Part shown: positions 36,301 through 48,300 of the stretch, piece by piece | How positions within the stretch are numbered: position 1 is the stretch's first letter | How the letters are laid out: each line of letters opens with the position of its first letter | NCBI GenBank assembly: GCA_013399855.1 | Contig: VXAY01006827.1 | Coordinates: 1,417,298 to 1,481,297, forward strand | Source: Oxyruncus cristatus | Lineage: Eukaryota; Chordata; Aves; Passeriformes; Cotingidae | DNA: 64,000 bases | Reading direction: 5' to 3' | The notes under the pieces: model-generated | What the model saw: only the letters and a program-made list of their open reading frames with translations | What the model was told of the DNA's origin: nothing | Database searches by the model: none | Program-made: the position numbers and the translations under genes

Positions 36301-39300
36301 CATTCCCCTAGACACTCTTCCAAATGTCACACTCTTGCCCTGCTCTGAGAGCTCACATCCGATGCCTGCTGTGCCATACTTTTAAGGCAGCTGGAAAACT
36401 CGGCTAAATGAAAGCTTTCAGAGAACGCACTAAACACACTGGATTTAATAAAGCACAGAGAAAGTCAGCTGCAATATGAACTACAAATTAACGCTCCTTA
36501 TTTGCTGAGAGCCAAGAGATAAACACCACTGTCATCTCACCAGTCTGTCTCTAAGCAACCAAGCCCCACAGTCCAGGGCAATAGGACTGGGCAGAAAAGC
36601 AGCAGCAGCATAAACACCATCACTTACAGCTGTGCCCCATAAGCCCGATGATGATACATCCTCAACCAGGCCCCAGACCAATGGGCAGTGGATGTAATTG
36701 TCTGTGAACAGCTGCTTTAAGTGCAACAGCATACAGGAACCTCTCTCATTGCAAAGATCCCAGAGATGGGCAGCAACCTAACTGTGGTGCCTGAGGTTTT
36801 ATTTTTACAAGGAAAATTATTCCCTTGGAACTCGTTATCATTCTAAAAATAGAAACAGCAAAGTTAAGAGTGGTAATAATAGGTATATTTAGAGTGGTTT
36901 AATTTGCATGATTCTATAGCCAGTAAAAAAACCCCCAACGCATCCTATTTGTCTCAAATTGAGATTTTAAAAAAGTTGCTTAAGATCTGAGGTTAAAGAT
37001 TCTATTATCAAGAGTAACCTTTCTCTGAAGCATAAATAGTAATTGAAAAAAAGTTTATGTAGCTGAAAACATTAACTGTCAATTAAAGTTATTCTCCAGC
37101 AGATGAGGGCATCAAGGGGCCTTATTAAACTGTTACTGTCTGCTGCTTTCCTATTACATACAAGGTCTTGGGAACCTTGTCTGTGTAACACCAAAGGCAC
37201 CAATTTCCAAAAGGAAACTCTGCTAAGGCTTTTTGAGCTAATTGCTCAGCTTCTAATTAGGCATTAGGAGAGCACGGGGAAGCGACTGTGAGAACAGCAG
37301 CAGGCAAGTTCATACGCACAGACACAGCAGGGCTGTGCTAGACCACCCTCTCCTCAGCCACAGCCAAACATCTCAACGGGCTTTCAGTTTTTGACAGACA
37401 GGATCCAACACAAGCCTCTCTGCCTTCTCGGTTGGTGAATGTAAGAACAATCTGCTTATGTCAAGCCCCTTAAAACCATGACCACAGCATCGCTCTGCCC
37501 ACAGGGAGGACTCACCACTTCAATCAGATTTGACCCCTGTCCTCCTGTGAGCAGGCCGAAGCCTTTACATAAAATTATTGATTTTTCCTTCTTTTAATCT
37601 GTAACTTCCAGTGTTGCTTTTTTATACATGGAAGGCTCTAATTTAGCCCCAGACCCTATTTGTCTTTAAGCTTATCCTATTTCAGAATAAAAGTCTGGTG
37701 CTTGAAACTGGTGAGAAACAATCCTGCCTGCCCTGATTTTCACTATTTAAGATTTGTAAAGAATTTTATGGAGGAAATCTGTGTTCTGTGGTGCCCGAAG
37801 AAGCTTTCTCACTTCATTTACACTGCACAGCTGAAGCAAATGGTAGTTACTTCTATTTATATGTTTTCCTGCCTCAAATTTGTCAATTCCAGTCTTGTCT
37901 ATCCTCTTTTTTTCCCCAGCTGATTATTTATAGAGAGTCAGCTTTTCATGAACTGCTGGCTTTCTGATACATGAAGCATTTCCTAGGGAACCCTATTAAA
38001 CTAAGAGGGATGAAATTTTTTATTCAGCCCCTCAGTTTGGTTACTAGCTTGTTAACTCCAGAATCTGGAAAAGGATTTTCTATGCCAACCTCTTGAGCTA
38101 AGAGCTGAGAGAGTCCTTGGGAACCCGAGTCATCCAAGGAGATGCCTCATAGAGAGGAAGAGGGATTGATGAAAGACAATTTTTTTTCATAGTTCTAAGG
38201 TAGAGGGAGAAATCCTTCCCGCTTCTGGCAAGGCACACAAAGGAAAGATACTGCACTTTTAGAGATTTTGCTGATGTGGCCACTCAGAACTGATGAATGA
38301 ACTTTGGGGCTTCAACGAACCCTCTGCTAAAGGCAAGAATAGGGCCCAACAGGCAGCACATTGAATGCTGCAAACACCCGCTTTTGAGGATGGGGCTGAA
38401 ATAAAGAGAGGGAAACCACCCCTCACCCTGAAATATTCAGCAATGGCCACTGACAGTGACAGGAAGCAGCCACAGATCAGAAGTATTACCGAGTAAGGCA
38501 ATATCACTGCATTTGCAATTATTAAAAAAGAAAAGAAAACCCCAAGCAATATCCCTTCTTGATATATAAAACACTTTGCCTTTCTTCAGTCACACGTCTT
38601 CAGAAAGCAAGAGGACCAACAATCTTCAGCTGACGCCTTTAGCAGGAGCAGGAATAAGGAGACAGCTTCACCACAGATCAACTGCTCAAGTCTCAAACCA
38701 CTTTACAAAAATTCTGCCTCCTGCATCTCCTTGCAGAGTGACATGCATGACAGTTTGCCTGGAAAAACCCCCCAGAATATGATGCTATTCATTCAGCTAA
38801 AACAGAAGAGGAAGGGCCTGCCGTGACAGCGTTTGTCTAATGAGAAGAACAGACTAGAACACCAACATATTACTTAAAAATCAGCAAAATATTTGCTTTA
38901 TTTAAAGACTGTGTGAACTTGGAAAGGGAGACAGGGTGGGGTGTTGTTCAGTGTACATTGCCTTCCCTTACCATTACAGCACTTGAAAGTCCAATTCATT
39001 ATAAAGTTAGCACCCACAAACATAAATACAGTTTACACTGAAGAGATTCACAGGCATTTCAGCTCTGCTTCCAACCACTTACGCACAACTGTGGACACAA
39101 GTGACAAGAGAATCACAGGCAGAAGTGCAGTTTTTGACCAAGAAAATACTGCAAAGCAAGGTATTTTTAAAGCATCCCTCTTGAATTGTAGGTAAAATTA
39201 TAAATACTTGTAAATACTTTTGAGAAGAAAAAGAGTTATAACCTATAATAGTCGCATTAGTCACGTTCATGCGAGGCCCTGCACTTGGAAACCTAAATCC

Positions 39301-42300
39301 TGATGTGGAGTTGATGCCTGAGTACCACAGATCACTTCCTGTAAAACAGCTGCTGGGGGGAAGAGAAAGTGCTCTCAAATCTGTGGAGCTAGGAAACTGA
39401 GTCACATATAAGACAGATGAAGGTACAGGCTGGCTTAAACACAACTTCCTCCCAGTTCTTCACCCCCTCTAACCTGCACCCCCGTGTATCTCTTAGTCAA
39501 ATGCATCCGTGGCAGTTTGTTAACTTTCTAACAACTTATTATTTAGGTTCACACCCCAAATGAGGGGATTGATTTTTCAGGAGTGCTGAATACACAGATG
39601 CTCCTACCAAAGTTAAAAGAAGCCACAGAGATTTTAGCTCTTTGGAAAACAAGGTTATCTAAGCTTTAACTTTACTAATTCTTCAGCAGCAGATCACTGC
39701 AAGTTGTACAACATAACAACAAGAGAGGTACCTCTTGGTTCTCAGGTTTTAAGGTCCTGATCTTTCATTTTTGTCTAAGGCCAAAAGCACAAGTGTGGGA
39801 ATACCACAAAAAATGCTTACAGATGGACTGATTCTCTCTAGATGGGACTGAAATAGCTGAGCATGTGCAGTCTGTACTTCTGCAGATCAAAGGTCTTTAC
39901 CTCCAGTCAGGATTGATCTTACATGAAGAACAACAGAGGAACACTTGTGCAGATAGTTTCCTGAATTTACTTGCAACAAGATGATCTTAAAACCACGCTT
40001 CTTGTCTGTGTCACGCTCCTGAAGATATGCTGCATGTCAGACAAACACAGAAAGGCTTGCACTTGTTTTAGAAGCAGGAGCAGGAAAAAACGCACAAAGA
40101 AACAATCTTAAAAAGCACAGGCCAATAGCAGGTAGAAAGGTAAAGGAAACTACTGATATTCTGGTGAAGATCTGAAGGTAGAGTGAGGCATTTTCCCAGA
40201 CTCCCTGCAGGCCTGATGTGACTACATGCATGGAACAGGCTGTGCCAGCCTGGAGTGCTTTGGCACAGAAAGAGCAGACCTACATCTCTGTCCTCTCTGC
40301 AGCCCTGCTGTGTGGGCTGTGAGATCACAAAGCTTGGGACTTTTTTTCTTCTGCATTATCAGAGGAAGCTTGTGCACCAGACACCCATCAAAAAAAATAA
40401 AAAAAGACTCGAAAATAAGAATGGAAGCAAGATACCAATCTCCACCTATGAGCTTTCCACAGGCTCATAAATGAAACATCCTCACACTGAAGAAATCAGA
40501 GTGTCAGATATATCAAAAGGAAATTTTCAGGAGACAGAAAATGCAAATTGAACAGATTACAATAAGAAGCAAGCAAGATATACAAGTTTAATAACTTGGA
40601 GATATTTGTTCATCACTAGCCTGTCACATTTGTTGAAGGGACTTGAGCACAAGTCCTATGAGGAGAGGCTGAGGGAGCTGGGGTTGTTTAGCCTGGAGAA
40701 GAGAAGGCTCAGGGGAGACCTCATCGCTCTCTACAACTACCTGAGAGGAGGTTGTAGCCAGGTGGGGGTTGGTCTCTTCTCCCAGGCACCCAGCTGTAAG
40801 ACAAGAGGGCTCGGCCTTAAGCTGTGCCAGGGGAGGTTTAGGTTAGATATCAGAAAGAAATTCTTTCCAGAGAGGGTAATCAGGCACTGGAATGGGCTGC
40901 CCAGGGAAGTGGTGGATTCTCCGTCCCTGGAGGTTTTCAAGATGAGGCTGGACGTGGCACTGAGTGCCATAGTCTGGGAACCGCGGTGGTGTTGGATCAA
41001 GGGTTGGACTTGATCTGAGAGGTCCCTTCAAACCCATCTGATTCTCTGATTCTATGATTTTGGCCTGCCACTCCGAAAGTACACTGAATAACCATTCAAG
41101 ACATCTAGTTTTGCTGCAGTATTACTTGAAATGAAAAAATGAATAGAAAGATTATTGGACTAGAGCAATAGGCACATTTATAGACCATCCACAAATGCTG
41201 GAGGCTTGAGAACCACAAGGGCTTTTTCTTAATTACGTACATGCTGTTTAGGGAACCGCGGAAAACCTCTTCCATCAGAACCAGCTTGATGGAAAATGAG
41301 GTTTTGAACAGAAGTCTTCTGCCGTTAATCAGTCAGCTTTCTGCAGCCTGTCGCTACTAAACCAAGCACCTGAAAACTGAAATTGCAAGTGGTTATAAGG
41401 TAAGAAGTGCGTTGGGAGTGAATCCTCAGGCCCTTAATAGGCTGCAATCACCTACCAAACCTTCCTTAGGTGGTGTCACGGCTGTGGTACTGTATATGCC
41501 GCTGAACAGACTAAGAAAACCTCAAGTGCAGAGCAGAAGGGAGAATGTCCTTAAAAAGCAGAGTAACTTTAAAAGCTAAAAAGACGCAAAATCACTGAGC
41601 AAGCAACTAGAGCAGTCTTCGTTCCTGTCTGCTCACTTTGACCACTCAGCCAGTCACGAGAAAGGCTTGGCAATGCAGGCATTTCCCTGCTATAATTCAG
41701 CTTTGCCCTCAAAGGCCAAACAGTAAAATGTTTCAGACACTCCAGAGTTGTTTGCATCCCTCTAACTGGCTGTATAGCCTACTAGTCCCACTTTTAAAGA
41801 AAACTTCTTAGCCATGAGCAGATCTGGGTGCACTCAAACCTCTCAGTTCTGCCCCAAATCAAATCTGCCCCCCATTTCACCCGAATTAACTGTGGGCACA
41901 ACTCTGGATAAACTATGAAGGCACGTGAGAGCCCAAATCCTTAACATAATGCCCAAATATTTAACATAATGAATGCCTTAAAATTGACATTTTTATTCAA
42001 TGATAAAATTGGATAGTATGCTATGTGTATGATATAAAACAGATCCTTAACAGTGAAGATAGAGTCCTCCATTTTTCAAATAGAAAGGGAAGTTTACCAC
42101 TGGTCAATTCCCTATATCTAAACTGGAGATGTTCCTGACAGCTGTCTTCCAGTACAAGCTAAAGTCTCCTGGCTCTTATTTGACATTGCTTGGTGGGTGG
42201 GATTTGACAGTCCAGATAAATTAGCAGATCGTACACTGGAATAATTTTTTTTAAACTATTTTTAATCCATAAAGTTCATGATCAGCTTAAGAATTTTGTT

Positions 42301-45300
42301 TTAGGAGGCCTGAAGAAAAAATAATTCAAGCAGACTGGATTCTGTGACTGTAGTAAATACATCTGTGTTATTTATAAATAAAACAGGGAATTCTGAAACA
42401 AAGGCCTCAGTGAACATTTTCAGCTCTAGTTTTGGGGTTGGTCTTCAAAGGCTACTTAAGAGGGTTTTTTTAGATCAAATGTGGACAACATGAGGATATG
42501 AGTAGTTAATTTGTATTCCACTATCTTGACAACCTGCTTCCTTAATCTCTTTCATTTTCTCACAAGCCATCTGCAAAGCCTCAGACCTTCACAACAGAGG
42601 ACACTTTTGCACAGTGTACAGACACTTGAGCCTCTTGAAGAAGGTACAGAAGAAATAAGAGCGTACCAGAAAATGCTCATATCCAAAACCGACTTGAACA
42701 TTATTAACTAAAAAAAAAGGTGGGTATATACATTTCCCATTAATTAAATTAAGTCAGGAACAGTTGTCAGAAAATAAAATTGATATTTGGGAGATCCCTC
42801 AGCTCTGAGGATTTAAAACCGCTACGTTCGTAACACAAGAGATTTTTATTTTCTCCACTCTACAAACAAATCCACTTTTCACTTTCACATTCCTCCTCTT
42901 GGGCACATTTACTGTGGAAGGTTAATCGTGACTCTTAAGACAACAGAAGATACATCTGACGCTTCCTTTAGCCAGAAAAATGTTTAATGCATTAAGGGCA
43001 CAAAAAATGCTGCTGCCCTTGAGTAAGCAATTGAATCAGGATAAAATAAAGGTCACTGAAAATTAAAATAAAACAAATATCTGTCTGTCTGTGCAGAGGC
43101 TCAGTGCCCCCTCTGTAGCTACTGTCACTTATTCTTTATAATAAAAAATAAGAGGTCGGTCTGCTGCAGCACAGCCTTGAAACAATTCAGAGATTAAGGT
43201 ATTCAAACAGAGGTGGAGACAAAAGGTGTATTTTAGTGACAGCAGCACTTGTGATCTAATGCCAACATGTAAGCACAAGCAGAGCACAAAGAGCAAAGTG
43301 AAGCCATCCCAAAGAGAGCATGCAAGGTTAATCACAGGGTGTGATCCTGTTACTTCCTTTTAAACCCAACTGTATCATCACTGCCATGTACTACAGAGTT
43401 TAAAAGACCTTGTGGATTTTTTGGGGTTTGGGTGGTTTTTTTAACCTTCACCTCAACAATGAAAGCTTATTCATGCTCCTGCCAAGCCACAAGGAAAAGA
43501 AGGCACAGGGAAAAGCTATTTAAATCTTCTCATGGTCAACAAACACTGACACATCACAGGCAGCACAGAGTCAATTTGAAGACAGCAAAGGAGTGGTCTG
43601 TCCTGGTGGAGCAGGGATGGTGCAGAGCAGGAGGAAAGGCATGTTTGCTACCTCGCAGAGAGGTTTGGCAGAAATGATGTCATCAGCCTGTGCTGCTTCC
43701 TTTCCAAGTCTCACCCTTTGTGTTCACACTATTCACACTGTGAGCTCAGCTGTGTGACGAGCGTTCCATGGTTGAAACAGCTCGTGCAAGTGAGGTGCGA
43801 TGCTCGCCTGCTCCAGGATCCAGAGGAGCCTTCGGAGCAGAAAACAGGTTCACCACACACAATCCCTGTGCTCCCTGGCAGCTTTGATCCCAGGGAAGAT
43901 GCAGGTTCTGCTGCTCTGGGCCATGAGCAGAGCAGCACCACTTTCCAATCTACCACTGTCTACCCTGCTCGTGGAATTTCAGCATGGATGGGTGAGATTT
44001 ATCCCCCCGTGAACCCACAACGTGATACTGAGCCACAGTGATGGACTTGGCAAATCACATGGAGTAAAATCTCTACTGGAAATCCCTCAGTGGCAGTCCA
44101 CTGGGAATTTCAGATATGCTTCTAGGAATTAAGTGGCATCATCGCTCTCTACAACTACCTGAGAGGAGGTTGTAGCCAGGTGGGGGTTGGTCTCTTCTCT
44201 CAGGCACCCAGCTGTAAGACAAGAGGGCTCGGCCTTAAGCTGTGCCAGGGGAGGTTTAGGTTGGATATTAGAAAGAAATTCTTTACAGAGAGGGTAATCA
44301 GCCATTGGAATGGGCTGCCCAGGGAAGTGGTGGATTCTCTGTCCCTGGAGGATTTCAAGATGAGGCTGGACGTGGCACTTAGTGCCAAGGTCTAGTAACC
44401 ACGGTGGTGTTGGATCAAGGGTTGGACCTGATGATCTCAGAGGTCCTTTCCAACCCGTCTGATTCCGTGATCAGTAACTGCTTTCTAACATCCACTGCCC
44501 CTCTCAGAGGGGTCGTCTCTACCTGCCAGCACTTACCCAGTGCACACATCTCACTGTGTTTGAGAGATCAGAGTCCCAACACAGATTCTCATAGACTACA
44601 ACTAAGGTACTAGCAGTGTTTATTTTCTCAACTATGTTACAGAATTTTTTTCTCATGTTGCAGAAAATTAATTTAAAGAAAATTTGAAATATATGCAAAT
44701 AATGGCATTTCTTATGTTTGTACAAAAAGCCCTAAGCTTTTTAAATGCAATTTACAATGAAGGAGACAAAATGATTTTGAACTCTTTAGCAAAAGACCAT
44801 CTCAAGTTAAAAAGTGATTGAAAGGAAATTACATCCTGGCTACAGGTAAATTATATTACAGACAGCTAGCTGTCCAACAGGAACACTTTGGACTGTGATA
44901 CACATCAAAATTAATCTAATTATCCCTAAAAATCAGAGAATCTGTAAATTTACCTAAAAAACAGGAAATGAGCTTTTAATTGTTTCCACTCCAGACACAA
45001 ACAAAAGACACTGATTAGCTTACTGGGCTCAAGAGAGGTAATTATTTTGCAGCAGATGCATCTGTAAGAGCAATTCTGTGACAGGTACAGATTTAATCTG
45101 CCTTTGTTTTATGAAGACCATCTGCACAAATTACTTTTTCCCTCAGATTTTAGTTTTTGAGATGAACTCTACTGAGACAGAATGCAAAACTCAATTACAG
45201 CCCAGTATCAGGACCTCCTGATGCTAGAGACACATGCTACAGACTGTGTCTAATGAAAGGTCCCTAGCTGAAAGCAATTTAATTTCCTTTTTAAAAAAAA

Positions 45301-48300
45301 ACCCCAAACACTCCCCAGCTTTGTAAAAATATTAAAAATACTGTGAGAACAGATGAACAGATTACTGAGACATATGAAAGGGAGAATATTTGAAAAGTTT
45401 TTTCCAGGAAACAAGTTAGGAAGTATTTTAGTAAAATACCCTCTCACAGCTAATGTGCTGTTTCATTCCGCAATATTGCCCCAAGAGCAGAAAATCCAGG
45501 TAACAATATTCTGCAATACTCTAAATCCACAACCTTGAAAAAGCGTTTAAGCAAGAGATACCAACATTCCCATATTAACTCTCCCAATGCTGTTTCCCAG
45601 ATCACTGCTGACCATAGCAAGGCTTGAACTCTTTTCCAAGCATCCACACCCATGCCCCTCCAGCTGCCCTCATCTGCAGTGCATTTAGTGTCTGGACCTC
45701 CACACGGATAGAAAAAAAGCGCAGTGGGTTTTATTTATTCAAATTAATCCACTGAATGAACTAACTATAGCATCCACGTCAAGTGGATGGGCACTGAGCA
45801 GTGTCATTTCAGGAGACACCACACCAAATGAAGCCATCAGTACTTGCTTCCATGCTCCCCTTTGGATGCACAAGCTCTCCAGGACGCCACATGTATGTCA
45901 CCCAGCCCCAAGAGGTGCCAAGGTAGAGCTGAGGTACAACAGATGGGTTGTTGCATTTCCTTTGTCTTACTTTTTTGCCTTTAAGCAGGACTTAACATGC
46001 ACCAAAGGACACTTTGGACATGTTTTTAAAGACTGCACTGAGCTTTAGGGAATTTTCACATCAATGTTAATGACCAAGAAGATGTTCCCACAAACACTCA
46101 GAGGAAAAACAGAGATGGTTTTGGGCAAAGTGTTACAGAAAGAGACAAAGCAAGAGCAAAATCACCATAGTCACATAGAGCATGTTCTAACAGATGCAGA
46201 ACTGACAACATTAACCTCTTTTCTAGGTTACTAACAGCAGCAAGGAGAGGCAAGGACAACTATATTAAAATTTTAGAGAATTATCACCAACCAGATACAG
46301 TTCTAGATACCATTTTAGTCCTGTAAGTAGTTTAGCTCTTGCCTAATTAGTTATGTTTGACAACATGCACCAAATGGTAACAACCTACCTGGCAAGACCA
46401 AGCATCACTCAGACCTATGGTCAACCGTGAGAAGAGGAAACAGAGACCAAAAGGTGCTACTTAGCACACCATGTCTTTGTCCATTTTGGTTCCTCTCACT
46501 GTTGCCAACTTCCTACCAAAAAGGTCTGGGACAGGTAAGGACAATACGCCTTTTTAGGTGCATTATTCCACAACAACTGGACTCTAAAGCATTCTAGGCA
46601 GATGGGCATCTGGATTATTGAGCTGATAGTTGATATGTTTATATTCCACATTACATACACTTTATAGTCCTGGGAGTGTTTATTCTCACAGCATTACTGC
46701 TCCTTGTGCAAGCAGGAGAAGGGCAGACAGAAAGCCTGGTGGGCAGGGTGTACAGCAGCGAGCTGTGCAAGCAGAGCAGTGGGGGCCTGCAGCGCTCACC
46801 CGAAGTTCAAGTCCTTGTCTGGTCCCTACACTGCCGAAGAAGATGGGCCCTGGTTCTGCTCCACTGCTTGCTCCCTTCTTTTGTCACAGGTGGAAACACA
46901 CCACCGGAGCCAGGGCACAGGTATATTCACATATCCAAACTCTCCACCTCAGTTTCAAGCAACAGGCCACTTCTGTGGCTTCGTTAGTCATTAAAGCAAG
47001 AGCAGTTTGGGATACTGTGGTGTCCTGAAGAGAAAAAAAATCCGCAGGAACACACTGGTTCCTCAGAGAGAAAACAACTGTTTTCAGACTGGCAATAAAC
47101 TGTGTTTTCCTAAAGGAAAACCCCAGACACATTACCAGATGTAACAGCTTCCAAAACAGCAGTGAAGCATGATTATTTTCTCATGCAATAATCAAGTGAG
47201 GGAACCAGATTCCTTCAACAAGGAAGTAACTCACTGGCTGAGAAAGCTATGGAGGTCTGTTTGAGAGGTGAGAAGAAAGGGAGGGCCCAGCTGTCAACTG
47301 GCAGGGCCTCAAAAAGCTGGGAAGGTTCAGATTAAATACCTTTGCCAAGGCTGCTGAACCAAAGCAATACAAAGCAACCTCCTGCCTTCTCCCAAATTTG
47401 ATCACTCCACTGTTTTGGGATCACTGATCTTAATAATATCTGCTCCAAGATCCTACAGGAATTGAGATGAGCAGGATCTTGCTGCACGTAGAACTGTAAT
47501 ATTTCTAAGGAGGCCAAATTTGCCTCTAGCTGCAGTAGTACAGCTCTGTAATAATGCATTTCTTTCCATGGCTTAGATGCAAAGAGCTTTTGGCTAAGTT
47601 TGACCACTACACATTCATTTAGTACCAGTTTAAAAAGGCAAATTCCAGTTGTAGTGTACAGCTGAGAAAAGGTAAACCGGCAGGACAGACTCCTGCCAGA
47701 TCCTCTTTGAAGGATTTCCTTCTGAAATTACTCTTAAGAAGTGGTTAAATTGGTTCGTTTGTTTACTCAAGAGGAGGATTGAGAGTGTGGAAACCATTGA
47801 TATAATCCCAGAAAGCACTGGCTGCAACATTTCAACACAAACACAGTTAGACACTGGGATCTAGAAATAGCACAGAGTTTTGTTCTGTGCTAGAGGGAGG
47901 AAGATTTTGGTAAACTAAGGATGTAACAAAGCAGGTTACTAGACAGAAGTATTGAATTCAGACACATGCACTTTCTAAAGATGGATTACTGCCTGCAAGA
48001 TACCGTTAGGTTTCACATGCCCTCATTCTATGACCAACTCTTAAGCATGCTGCAGAGACAGCAGCCAACTAATCCATAACAGAACATGAAAGTTCATCTA
48101 CAAATATTTCATTGCCAGCTATTGTTAACACGAGAGGAATCAGGAAGAATTTAAGTGATGGAATATTCTGTGCATGTGTGTGGGAATAGCACAGGCAATT
48201 TTGTGTGAAGAACCTCACTTTCCAACGCATGTTCGCCCTCTTTCACCACATGGTGTAACTCATCCTGGTGGGTATGCATTTCACACTTGCTAATTATGGA

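Larger units (their letters stand above)
30380..39242 (-). other. SHLD1: SHLD1 intron, left part
   Basis: No exon of any other gene is recognisable. Two old CR1 fragments lie at 32102-32320 and 32565-32740. An open frame of 125 codons at 30980-31357 (minus) has no family resemblance. The section 36780-37290 is AT-rich with few low-complexity features and may be conserved non-coding DNA. Confidence 0.6.
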
